This document shows positions 9,199-18,243 of a stretch of 48,576 bases of DNA, one piece after another. The number at the start of each line of letters is the position of its first letter. Positions within the stretch are counted from its first letter, which is position 1. The stretch is from Desulfosporosinus hippei DSM 8344 (lineage in GTDB: Bacteria > Bacillota > Desulfitobacteriia > Desulfitobacteriales > Desulfitobacteriaceae). Where the stretch lies: positions 1-48,576 of the forward strand of contig NZ_FNCP01000033.1 of the NCBI RefSeq assembly GCF_900100785.1. Reading direction: 5' to 3'. Position numbers and translations under genes: made by a program. Below the pieces are notes generated by a model. The model had not been told where the DNA came from and searched no databases. It saw nothing but the letters and a program-made list of their open reading frames with translations.

Positions 9199-9842
9199 AT
9201 GGTAAGGTCAGAATTGGAATTAGAATCAATCACCAAAGCTTTGATTAAAGGGCAAGCCAACCGAGTTAAGACCCTGACTCTTTTGGCTATTGAAAATGGT
9301 GTCAATCCACAAAGAATTTTTCAACATGCCCTACTGCCTGGTATGCAAACAAAGGCAGTCAATTTAGAGACAATACAATCTATATTTCTGATGTACTTAT
9401 AGCTTCCAGGGCAATGCATGCAGGCTTGCATGTTTTAAAACCTATTTTTTCAGAATCACAGCACTCCTCACTTGGTAAAGTGGTTATAGGGACCGTAGCA
9501 GGAGATCTGCACGATATTGGCAAGAATTTAATTGTCATGATGTTTCGCGGCGCGGGGTTAGAAGTAATTGATTTGGGTATAGACGTTCAAACAGAGGAGT
9601 TTGTAGAAGCAGTAAACGAACATCAACCGGATATTTTGGCCATGTCTGCAATGCTCACGACGACGTTACCTATGATACCTGAAACAATCAGAGAGCTAGA
9701 ACGTCATAAGCTTCGCGATAGTGTTAAAATAATAATTGGCGGTAATCCTGCGACCCAGGATTTTGCCCAGGCAATTAAAGCAGATGGGTATGCAGGAGAT
9801 GTGTTTAAAGCTGTTGATTTAGCATTACAGCTTGTACAGTAA
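9199..9842 (+). pseudogene. second MtaC-type corrinoid protein, frameshifted
   Basis: Two reading frames together make one corrinoid protein. The first (9199-9402) starts MVRSELELESITKALIKG and carries the helical-cap motif up to LLPGMQT. The second supplies DNTIYISDVLIASRAMHAG and then the B12 domain with GTVAGDLHDIGKNL and GGNPATQD. The frame changes near 9350-9354 (sequence CAAACAAAGGC), and adding one base there restores 214 residues, close to the 211 of the intact paralogue at 5496. Everything else is conserved, including the cobalt-ligating His, so the lesion is recent, a sequencing error, or a recoding site; no canonical slippery heptamer is present. An internal ATG at 9414 could at most give a B12 domain without its cap. 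Confidence 0.85.
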
Positions 9843-9894
9843 TTATTGAATAAATGGTGCTTATCGGATATTACGATATGTGCTTAGTATAGAG

Positions 9895-9946
9895 CTAGGA
9901 GAATCTTTACATAGACTGTAGGGGACCTCCTAGTTATTTTGTTTTT
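9895..9946 (+). terminator. probable terminator after the second corrinoid gene
   Basis: CTAGGAG (9895-9901) pairs with CTCCTAG (9927-9933) around a 25-nt loop, followed by TTATTTTGTTTTT. The stem is only 7 bp. Confidence 0.45.
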
Positions 9947-9967
9947 GTGGGTTGGGGGGTGTGTTAA

Positions 9968-10162
9968 ATGGGATTACCAATTGCGGTAGCAATATATTTT
10001 GTAATACCATTACTGGTATTTTATAAAATAGTAAGGAAGATAGGGGTTAGCGATAGGCATAGGGTTATTCTTTTCTTGGTTTTAATCGTAAGTTTTAGTA
10101 TAGTGACCTACTTCTTATTTCAATACATTGAATATCAGGTTAATATGAATATAACGAAATAG
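9968..10162 (+). CDS. small two-helix membrane protein
   Basis: A 64-residue unknown protein. Two hydrophobic segments are visible, IAVAIYFVIPLLVFY (about residues 5-19) and VILFLVLIVSFSIVTYFLF (about 33-51), joined by a basic loop KIVRKIGVSDRHR that should face the cytoplasm. There is no cleavable signal site. The ribosome site GGGGGGTG at 9953-9960 is at good spacing from the ATG, which supports translation. I do not recognise a family, and neighbours give no hint. Confidence 0.55.
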   Translation: MGLPIAVAIYFVIPLLVFYKIVRKIGVSDRHRVILFLVLIVSFSIVTYFLFQYIEYQVNMNITK

Positions 10163-10382
10163 ATTAAGAACGGAAATTTCATTATAAAAGAAAAAGTCCT
10201 AAGACTTTAAGATTGCAAGTAGATTCTATCGTAATTTTGACCAGCTCAATAAATAGCTGTTTCCTGATTTGTACGACATATGGCCTGGTTAAAGTCTGGA
10301 ACTTCGAGTAAATAACTTGTAATTTGAAGAATCCGAGATAATAAAAATATAGTATATTGGTTATTAGAAGGGTGGCGTGGAA

Positions 10383-10649
10383 ATGTCAGATTTCTTAGAA
10401 GGCATAAAGCGAGGCGCAATAGCCTTTAAAAGCTCTTTGGGTCCCAGCCGATATAAGGCTGCTAATATCAAAATTATTTGCCCTCATTGTCAAAATGATA
10501 TTTTTGAAGAAGGATCTGCTCAATTGAATACAGCTGGTGCTAGCTTCTTAAACCTAGATTGGTTAAACAAATCTGCAATGATTTTAGTATGTACTAGGTG
10601 TGGATTAATTCAATGGTTTGGAAAGTCAATAGAGAAGATTGACCTCTGA
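10383..10649 (+). CDS. small zinc-ribbon protein of unknown function
   Basis: An 88-residue protein with two Cys pairs, CPHC in the middle (about residue 33) and CTRC near the C-terminus (about 70), spaced like a zinc ribbon. The N-terminal third is basic and Ser/Gly-rich. The start is ATG 10383, because AGAAGGG lies about 10 nt upstream; a GTG at 10377 would almost touch the ribosome site. It stands alone and ends in a strong hairpin beginning right after the stop codon. Zinc-ribbon proteins of this size often bind nucleic acid or another protein; I cannot say which. Confidence 0.65.
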   Translation: MSDFLEGIKRGAIAFKSSLGPSRYKAANIKIICPHCQNDIFEEGSAQLNTAGASFLNLDWLNKSAMILVCTRCGLIQWFGKSIEKIDL

Positions 10650-10688
10650 GGTTTTGAATGTCGGCTATGTCTGACATTCAAAACCTTT
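10650..10688 (+). terminator. hairpin terminator of the zinc-ribbon gene
   Basis: GGTTTTGAATGTC pairs perfectly with GACATTCAAAACC (10673-10685) around a 10-nt loop, starting at the base after the stop codon. Only three T residues follow, so it may also be a stability hairpin. Confidence 0.6.
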
Positions 10689-10752
10689 GGAAAGGAACAG
10701 ACTTATTCCAAAATCGCGGAGTGAATATTACGGTACTTGCTTGCTAAAATAG

Positions 10753-10782
10753 TTGACAAAGTCAAATAAAATACAATATATT
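10753..10782 (+). promoter_or_regulatory. promoter with overlapping palindrome for the MarR-GNAT gene
   Basis: TTGACA (10753-10758) is a consensus -35, and TATATT (10777-10782) is a plausible -10 at 18-bp spacing; a TATAAT at 10782-10787 would be too far away. The palindrome TTGAC-AAA-GTCAA (10753-10765) overlaps the -35, the right place for an autorepressor site of the MarR-type product. Confidence 0.5.
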
Positions 10783-10819
10783 ATAATTATATAGTGCAAA
10801 TTGAGGAGGATGGTCTATC

Positions 10820-11755
10820 TTGAGTTCCCGATACATTACTTTGATAAATACTATTCGAAGATTCAATCGGTTCTACATTAATATTTTGGGATTACTGGAT
10901 AAGCATATATATGAAAGCGAATTTTCGCTTGCGGAAGTTCGGGTATTATACGATATTGGACATACGGAAGTTTGTACAGCTAAGAAATTGATAGAAGAGC
11001 TAAAAATGGACCCAGGCTATCTAAGCAGAATAATAAAACGCTTTGAAAAGGATAACCTTATATACAGAGTACAGTCCCAGGAGGATGGTCGGTTATATTA
11101 TCTTTACCTTACAGATAAAGGACAAGATACTCTTTCCAAGTTGGATGATCTGTCAAACGATCAAATCTATAAAATGATCAGCAGTCTGCCGGAACAAGAT
11201 AAAAAAAGCGTCGTAGAAAGTATGAAAACTATCGAAAACGCGCTCTCAGAAAAACCTATCAAAATTAAAGATGAAATTATAATCCGCAATGAATTGAGAC
11301 CGGGAGATGTGGGCTTTTTAATTCATCTGCATGGCTGGATTTATGCTCAAGAATGTAAATTTAACTATATGTTTGAAGGCTATGTCTGCAAAACCATTTT
11401 TGATTTGTTTAATAATTACAACGTAGAAAAGGATAGATTCTGGTTTGCAGAAGCGAATGGAGAAATAATAGGTGCTATTGCTATTGTTGGACAATCTGCG
11501 AGTCGGGCTCAGTTAAGATGGTTCATTCTCCATCCATTATTCAGAGGAATTGGCTTAGGAAACACCCTGGTAAATGAAGCTATGAAATACTGCAAGGAGA
11601 AAGGATATAAGCAGGTATTTCTGGTGACTACGGATGACCAAGAAATTGCGATCAAAATGTATACGAAAATTGGGTTTAGGAAAGTGGCGGAACACGAAAA
11701 TAAGGTGTGGGGAAAGAACTTGATTGAACATACCTATGAGTTAAATTTACCGTAA
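10820..11755 (+). CDS. MarR-type regulator fused to a GNAT acetyltransferase
   Basis: A 311-residue two-domain protein. Residues about 1-145 are a MarR winged helix, with the recognition region DPGYLSRIIKRFEKDNLI and the wing QSQEDGRLYYLYLTDKG. Residues about 155-311 are a GNAT domain, with the acetyl-CoA loop region FRGIGLGNTLVNEAM and the late strand YTKIGFRKV. Such MarR-GNAT fusions are known in Firmicutes and proteobacteria; the substrate is unknown. Start is TTG 10820, with GAGGAGG 10 nt upstream. Autoregulation is inferred from a palindrome on the -35 box. The gene is single and closed by a hairpin. Confidence 0.88.
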   Translation: MSSRYITLINTIRRFNRFYINILGLLDKHIYESEFSLAEVRVLYDIGHTEVCTAKKLIEELKMDPGYLSRIIKRFEKDNLIYRVQSQEDGRLYYLYLTDKGQDTLSKLDDLSNDQIYKMISSLPEQDKKSVVESMKTIENALSEKPIKIKDEIIIRNELRPGDVGFLIHLHGWIYAQECKFNYMFEGYVCKTIFDLFNNYNVEKDRFWFAEANGEIIGAIAIVGQSASRAQLRWFILHPLFRGIGLGNTLVNEAMKYCKEKGYKQVFLVTTDDQEIAIKMYTKIGFRKVAEHENKVWGKNLIEHTYELNLP

Positions 11756-11784
11756 AGAAGGCTGGTATGCGCAGTAAAGTTCTA

Positions 11785-11816
11785 AAAGCGGCTAAGGATT
11801 GTCCCTTAGTCGCTTT
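11785..11816 (+). terminator. rho-independent terminator
   Basis: AAAGCGGCTAAGG pairs with CCTTAGTCGCTTT (one wobble) around a 6-nt loop. It ends the MarR-GNAT transcript. Confidence 0.65.
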
Positions 11817-11982
11817 CATGCTAACTGAGTAAGGTATGCCGATCCCTGAACCAACTCAGCTACATAATAAAGTCCACATTTAGAGATAATAGATTGAAGA
11901 TGTTAAAGACTTAGTCCTGGGTTCCTTGAGAAATCTGAGTAATGGGCCAAGGTATCCCCACCGCTAAAGGAGGGTATGGATA

Positions 11983-12405
11983 ATGTTCAAAGGCGGTAAA
12001 ATTATAGCAGGGCTTATTATCGGTGTTGCTTTACTGAGCATACCTTTCTTCTATAATTTAGGGAAGCCTAACAAGGCGCCTGTCATAAATTTGGATACTC
12101 CAGCAATCAGGCAGCTAGAGGTTAAGGAGTGTATAGAGTCAACGGAATTCATGAAGGCTAATCACATGAAGCTTCTGTACCAATGGCGAGAAGAGGGCGT
12201 GCGTGATGGAAAAACGGAGTATATTAATAGTAAAGGGAAGGCATACAGACTTAGCTTTCAAACGTGCTTGAACTGTCATTATAACCCCGGAGTAAAAACC
12301 TCTGATCAATTCTGTGTTTCATGCCATAATTACGCAGCTGTAAAACCGAATTGTTGGGAGTGTCATTTACTGCCAGATCCTCATCCTGATGAGAAGAAAC
12401 AGTAA
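11983..12405 (+). CDS. DsrJ-like triheme cytochrome c
   Basis: A 140-residue protein with an uncleaved-looking N-terminal anchor (residues 7-25, basic then hydrophobic) and three CxxCH heme sites: C95-H99 (CLNCH), C111-H115 (CVSCH) and C124-H128 (CWECH). The stretch KECIESTEFMKANHMKLLYQWRE is typical of DsrJ; its Cys50 matches the cysteine proposed as unusual heme ligand in DsrJ of the DsrMKJOP complex. DsrJ would face the outside of the membrane and feed or take electrons from the sulfite-reduction complex. None of the usual partners (DsrM, K, O, P) adjoin it, and it is flanked by terminators, so it is an orphan copy. Start ATG has AAAGGAGG 8 nt upstream. Confidence 0.8.
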   Translation: MFKGGKIIAGLIIGVALLSIPFFYNLGKPNKAPVINLDTPAIRQLEVKECIESTEFMKANHMKLLYQWREEGVRDGKTEYINSKGKAYRLSFQTCLNCHYNPGVKTSDQFCVSCHNYAAVKPNCWECHLLPDPHPDEKKQ

Positions 12406-12445
12406 ATAATACAATCCCTAATTGGTTGATTGTGCTTATGAAGAC

Positions 12446-12488
12446 AGCTAGGTTTCTTACTTGGAAAGTAAGAAAACCTAGCTTTTTT
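12446..12488 (+). terminator. strong rho-independent terminator
   Basis: AGCTAGGTTTCTTAC pairs with GTAAGAAAACCTAGCT (one bulge) around a short loop and runs into TTTTTT. It ends the cytochrome gene. Confidence 0.85.
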
Positions 12489-12575
12489 GTGTGGAAGCCT
12501 TTACTTATAAAGTGTTAATGACGGGACAATTGAATATACATTAAACCTAATCCTAATTCAGGAAGGTTTATGCAT

Positions 12576-14153
12576 ATGAAGAAACAAAGTTTGGTAAAAG
12601 GAGCATTTGTTCTAACCCTAGCTGCCTTCGTTACGAAAATATTAGTACTTGTTAATTCAATTGTTCAATCCAGAGTTCTTGGGTCTGAAGGAATAGGCAT
12701 AAAAATGATGGTTATGCCATTAATGGGATTGATGATTACACTGACAACAATAGGGTTACCTATTGCTATTTCTAGGTTAGTGGCGGAAGCCGATGCTCAA
12801 GGAAATGGAGCTAAGGTTAAGAAAATCCTGATTGTGGCTTGTGCTATAACAGGAAGCCTAAGCATTGTAGTTGTCTGTCTATCCGTTTTCTTGGGCCAGG
12901 TATGTTCCGCATATTTTTTAACGGATCAGCGCTCTTATTATTCATTCATGGCTTTGATTCCCATCATTCCCATTGTTGCAGTTTCTGGTGTCCTCAAAGG
13001 GTATTTTAGAGGAATGCAGACAATGAATCCTCTTGCCTTATCTCAAGTTATTGAGCAGATTGCCCGAATTGGTTTTACCTATTACTTGGTTCAGCGCTTG
13101 ATTCCTTTTGGTATTGAGTTTGCTGCAGCCGGAGCAGTTCTTAGCAGTGTGCTCGGAGAAGCACTCTCTCTAGTATTTTTAATGATTTCCTTTAGACTGT
13201 CACATCAAACTAAATTTCGTTTTCCTCTTTGGAAGAAAGTGATGAAGGGAAGAGATATATTCATTGAATTATTAGCGACAGCTCTTCCTACTACAGGCAA
13301 CGGATTGATATTTTCCGTATCCAAAGCAATTCAACCTATTATTATTACTAAGAGTTTAGCTATAGCAGGATTTACCTCTATGATGATTGCTAAAGACTAT
13401 GGAATGTTATCAGGCTTTGTCATGCCTCTGTTGTTTTTCCCTGGTTTTATCAACCAGTCTTTAGGAGTTACTTTAGTTCCCGCCATTAGTGAAGCGAAGG
13501 CTAAAAATCATCTAAAGTTAATTCAGCGTAGATTATCTCAAGCAATATGTGTCGCTCTCGGCGTTGGGGTTCCTAGTACAGCGCTCTTGTATCTGTTTGC
13601 CCAGGAATTGATGACGGTGATCTATAAATCTCCCCAGGCAGCACCTTTCTTGAAATTCATTGCACCATTTTTTTTATTTCACTATCTGCAAACTCCTCTG
13701 CAGTCTGCTTTAGTAGGATTAGGGTATGCGAAAGCGGCCATGCTTAATAATATGATCTCTAAAGGAACGACCCTTCTTCTGATTTATCCTTTGTCGGCGA
13801 ACCTTAAGCTGGGAATCTATGGAGTAATCTTAGCGATAAGTATAGGGGTCATCTTAGAAACTTTATTGCACATTTTCTCCGTAATTAAATTAATAGGATT
13901 TGATGTGAATTATTACGATATGATTAAGATCTTAGTGGCGGGAATTTCCATGGGTTTAGTGGGAAAGCTTGTATTCGTTTATTTGAATGATAGCGAGCTG
14001 AAGTTAGGGATAGCAGTCATGTTAACCTTTATATTTTCAATCTGGATATATTTTATAATACTAATTTATATTCAGGTGATTCGACGCAAGGATATCCTTA
14101 GAATTCCTTTGGTAGGGGAAAAGTTAGCAATATTGTTTCCTTTTGGACGATGA
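12576..14153 (+). CDS. spoVB: stage V sporulation protein B-type flippase
   Basis: A polytopic membrane protein of about 525 residues with some 13-14 hydrophobic segments, of the MOP/polysaccharide exporter superfamily. The opening KGAFVLTLAAFVTKILVLVNSI, the region LSQVIEQIARI near 150, and GMLSGFVMPLLFFPGF near 270 match SpoVB, which is needed for spore cortex peptidoglycan and is thought to flip lipid-linked precursors (MurJ is a relative). ATG 12576 is preferred because AGGAAGG (12560-12566) lies 9 nt before it; ATG 12570 is only 3 nt away. A perfect 26-bp hairpin closes the gene. Firmicutes often carry several paralogues, so the role in sporulation is likely but not certain. Confidence 0.85.
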   Translation: MKKQSLVKGAFVLTLAAFVTKILVLVNSIVQSRVLGSEGIGIKMMVMPLMGLMITLTTIGLPIAISRLVAEADAQGNGAKVKKILIVACAITGSLSIVVVCLSVFLGQVCSAYFLTDQRSYYSFMALIPIIPIVAVSGVLKGYFRGMQTMNPLALSQVIEQIARIGFTYYLVQRLIPFGIEFAAAGAVLSSVLGEALSLVFLMISFRLSHQTKFRFPLWKKVMKGRDIFIELLATALPTTGNGLIFSVSKAIQPIIITKSLAIAGFTSMMIAKDYGMLSGFVMPLLFFPGFINQSLGVTLVPAISEAKAKNHLKLIQRRLSQAICVALGVGVPSTALLYLFAQELMTVIYKSPQAAPFLKFIAPFFLFHYLQTPLQSALVGLGYAKAAMLNNMISKGTTLLLIYPLSANLKLGIYGVILAISIGVILETLLHIFSVIKLIGFDVNYYDMIKILVAGISMGLVGKLVFVYLNDSELKLGIAVMLTFIFSIWIYFIILIYIQVIRRKDILRIPLVGEKLAILFPFGR

Positions 14154-14278
14154 TTTTGCGGTAATAAAAGGATTGTTGTACTTACTATATTACAGGATGG
14201 AATTTCCAAACAGGACGCCTAAGCGGACGGCGTTTGACGGAAATCAAAGAGTTGGTACCCCTGTCGGTGAAAAGAAGC

Positions 14279-14310
14279 CAAATGGTGCATCGATGCACCA
14301 TTTGATTTTT
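14279..14310 (+). terminator. perfect palindromic terminator of spoVB
   Basis: CAAATGGTGCAT and ATGCACCATTTG form a perfect 26-bp palindrome (14279-14304), followed by ATTTTT. It also serves as the apparent target hairpin of the intron remnant that begins a few bases later. Confidence 0.8.
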
Positions 14311-14313
14311 AAC

Positions 14314-14510
14314 ATGCGCCACGCATGGCGATTAACTAGACGGTGAAAGTTCGTTATGGGGGTATGTAGCGCCAACCATTGGGACAAGTCAAGGGTGTTC
14401 ACCGTGAGGTGAAATCTCAAGGAAGCGCAACACTTGTAATAAAGTCTCAAAAACTTTACGAAATGAAGAGTATCCTAATGCATTTTTGAGTAACAGAAAT
14501 ATACAAGATT
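14314..14510 (+). mobile_element. 5' remnant of a group IIC intron (domain I)
   Basis: From 14314 the sequence reads ATGCGCCACGCATGGCG, then GACGGTGAAAGTTCG, then CAAGGGTGTTCACCGTG, and AATCTCAAGGAAGC. In this order these match domain I of group IIC introns, whose 5' end is GTGYGCC..GCATGGG, with GGTGAGAGTCCC, CAAGGGTGTCCGTG and AATCTGAAGGAAGC. The first G of the intron is an A here, so splicing would be impaired. Similarity fades after about 14510; no reverse transcriptase reading frame and no clear domain V follow, so this is a truncated, dead copy. It lies directly after a terminator hairpin plus T run, the known target of class IIC introns. Confidence 0.65.
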
Positions 14511-14789
14511 AGAGATAATAGAATAGCATTTATAGCACAGTCAAAAACAACAGAATCGTACTCACGCAGGTCGTGAGTTTAAATGAGTGTGTTGGTACTA
14601 AAGTATCAACTCTTATGTCGCCCTGCGCAATTGGTCAAGCAAGGAACCGTTCCCATATCTGTTAAAGATTGTTTTTGGTTAATTATTAACAAAATATGTA
14701 ATATGCAATAGAATAATTCAAAGTTCCTTTTTATAGGTTGAAGCAATTGTACCAGTAAATGGTTATATTTGAGGCGGAGGAGAGATAAA

Positions 14790-16385
<1,596 letters not shown>

Positions 16386-16447
16386 GTTCACAAGTATTGT
16401 TATATTGCCGGTGCGAAAGTCCAAATTATCGAGTGAAAAAATATGAG

Positions 16448-16485
16448 AGAAGGACATTGACTAATGAGTAGTGTCCTTCTTCCTT
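16448..16485 (+). terminator. terminator of the collagen-like gene
   Basis: AGAAGGACA (16448-16456) pairs with TGTCCTTCT (16472-16480), with an inner ACT/AGT, then TCCTT. Confidence 0.6.
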
Positions 16486-16579
16486 GTAATCTAAGACAAT
16501 CAGACTACTAACGACTCTTTTGGGTAATAACTAGATTCTGTGAAGAAATTGAAAATTAACTGAGAGGGAGGGATATAAC

Positions 16580-18010
16580 CTGCTTTGGTATTTCATATTC
16601 TTAATTAACCTTCTTCAGGTTATTTTAATTGGAACGATAATTCTCCTGGAAAATCGTTCCCCGGGTAACACAATGACTTGGATCTTTATACTCACTCTCT
16701 TTCCGGGGTTAGGATTCATTTTATATATCGTTTTTGGTAAGAAGACTCGAGGGGAGATCTTTCGAAATAAACATATTCAAGACACCCCGTTAAGGCCATG
16801 GGTCAGAGATCATCAAACTTACTCTAACAGTGAAGAATTGAAACCGAGCCTTAATACTGGTTCTGAATTGAAATTGGTCAATCTACATATTAACTCAGGC
16901 TTTGCTCCCTTAACCCAGCATAATCAAGTAGAAATACTTCTGAACGGCGGGGAGAAATTTCAAGAGTTATTTAATGCTTTAGAAAAGGCCGTCCATCATA
17001 TACACCTCAGTTATTTTATTTTTAATGACGATGAAATTGGTGAAGATGTCTTAAAGATTCTAGCACGTAAAGTAACTGAGGGGGTGGAGGTGCGAGTCAT
17101 TCTTGATGGACTGGGTAGTATTTCAATTTCCGGAAGCTTTATGAAAAGTATGAGGAAAGCAGGTATTCAGGCCAATTGGTTTTTCCCCTTACGATTTCCC
17201 TATCTAACGGCTAAATTGAATCTGCGCTATCATCGGAAAATAGTCGTAGTTGACGGCAGTACCGGCTTTCTAGGGGGGTTAAATATTGGAGACGAGTATT
17301 TATCCCGGGATTCCAAATTGGGTTTTTGGCGGGACACCCATTTAAAAATTGAAGGAGAAGCAGTACAGACTCTTCAAGGGACTTTTCTCAATGATTGGTT
17401 TTTCGTCACACGTCAGGAGATTAACGGAGAACAATATTACCCCGAAACTGGGATTTCTCAAAATCTACCTATTCAAATCCTGGCGAGTGGACCTGATTCA
17501 AAATGGAAATCAATCTTACATAGCTTCTTCAGCTCGATTACCATGGCTCAACACAGAGTCTACATAGAAACACCATACTTTATTCCGGATCAAGGTCTGA
17601 TTATGGCCCTTAAAACAGCAGCTCTCAGCGGTATAGATGTGCGTCTTATTGTCCAAGGAATTCCGGAACATCAACTGACGTTCTTGGCAATGAATTCATA
17701 CTTCGAGGAATTACTTCAGGCCGGTGTTAAAATCTATCAGTATATGAAAGGGACTCTGCATGCCAAGATCCTAATCGTCGATGATAATCAAGCTTTAGTA
17801 GGATCTGCCAATATGGATATGCGAAGTTTTCTTTTAGATTTTGAGATCAGCGCCTATATCTATGACGAGACGACGACGGAGCATCTAAGTGAATCCTTTG
17901 AGCAGGATCTAAAGGACTGCAGTGAAGTTACACTGGAGGAGGTACAGAGTCGCTCATTTACAGAGCGACTTAAAGAGTCCTGTGCTCGCTTGTTCTCACC
18001 ACTATTATAG
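16580..18010 (+). CDS. cls: cardiolipin synthase
   Basis: A 476-residue phospholipase-D-superfamily enzyme that condenses two phosphatidylglycerols. Two HKD motifs are intact: HRKIVVVD (H218) followed by GGLNIGDEY, and HAKILIVD (H394) followed by GSANMDMRS. Two N-terminal membrane helices belong to the family. The first ATG in frame (16673) would remove the first helix and the conserved LENRSPGNT; reading in frame upstream reaches CTG 16580, with GGGAGGG 7 nt before it, giving the expected LWYFIFLINLLQVILIGTI. No ATG, GTG or TTG lies in that stretch, so CTG seems to be the start. A strong hairpin ends the gene. Confidence 0.9.
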   Translation: MLWYFIFLINLLQVILIGTIILLENRSPGNTMTWIFILTLFPGLGFILYIVFGKKTRGEIFRNKHIQDTPLRPWVRDHQTYSNSEELKPSLNTGSELKLVNLHINSGFAPLTQHNQVEILLNGGEKFQELFNALEKAVHHIHLSYFIFNDDEIGEDVLKILARKVTEGVEVRVILDGLGSISISGSFMKSMRKAGIQANWFFPLRFPYLTAKLNLRYHRKIVVVDGSTGFLGGLNIGDEYLSRDSKLGFWRDTHLKIEGEAVQTLQGTFLNDWFFVTRQEINGEQYYPETGISQNLPIQILASGPDSKWKSILHSFFSSITMAQHRVYIETPYFIPDQGLIMALKTAALSGIDVRLIVQGIPEHQLTFLAMNSYFEELLQAGVKIYQYMKGTLHAKILIVDDNQALVGSANMDMRSFLLDFEISAYIYDETTTEHLSESFEQDLKDCSEVTLEEVQSRSFTERLKESCARLFSPLL

Positions 18011-18071
18011 ATACGGGAAGGTTCTCCTGTCTGAGTTATATTCAGGAGAAGTCCCCGTATCTTAATTTTTT
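18010..18071 (+). terminator. strong rho-independent terminator of cls
   Basis: GATACGGG..TTCTCCTG pairs with CAGGAGAA..CCCCGTATC (18043-18061), then TTAATTTTTT. The stem begins at the last base of the stop codon. Confidence 0.8.
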
Positions 18072-18136
18072 CATTTGCGCGTCAGAAATTGCCGGAAGCA
18101 TACGTCTTCATAATAAGTAGTGTTACTTTAGGTTGC

Positions 18137-18186
18137 GATATATATGTTAATAATATAGATTAAGATATATGTTAAGATAGATTAAG
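18137..18186 (+). repeat. imperfect AT-rich direct repeat before the sigma gene
   Basis: GATATATATGTTAATAATATAGATTAA (here abbreviated; 18137-18163) is followed by a shorter copy GATATATGTTAAGATAGATTAAG pattern (18164-18186). It lies in the probable promoter region of the ECF sigma gene and could hold repeated regulator sites or simply be slippage. Confidence 0.4.
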
Positions 18187-18243
18187 CTAAAATGGACATA
18201 CAGAATTAAATATAAAGAGAGAAGGCAGGAGGCTGACGACGAG

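Larger units (their letters stand above)
14154..14789. other. 636-bp intergenic region with intron remnant
   Basis: Between spoVB and the collagen-like gene. It holds the spoVB terminator (14279-14310) and the group II intron remnant (14314-about 14510). The last 280 bp are AT-rich; I looked for a sigma-K type promoter (CATA-N3-TA), expected for an exosporium gene, but found only a poor match (CAATAGAATA near 14705). Confidence 0.5.

Noticed and set aside
9346-9356. Programmed -1 frameshift site in the second mtaC
   Set aside because: CAAACAAAGG is not an X-XXY-YYZ heptamer and no pseudoknot or hairpin was seen just downstream, so mutation or sequence error is more likely.
14560-14600. tRNA-like T-arm near GGTCGTGAGTTTAAATGAG
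   Set aside because: No matching acceptor, D-arm or anticodon stem could be built around it.
14700-14720. Sigma-K promoter for the collagen-like gene
   Set aside because: CAATAGAATA has an extra base compared with CATA-N3-TA and no AC-type -35 lies at 16-17 bp.
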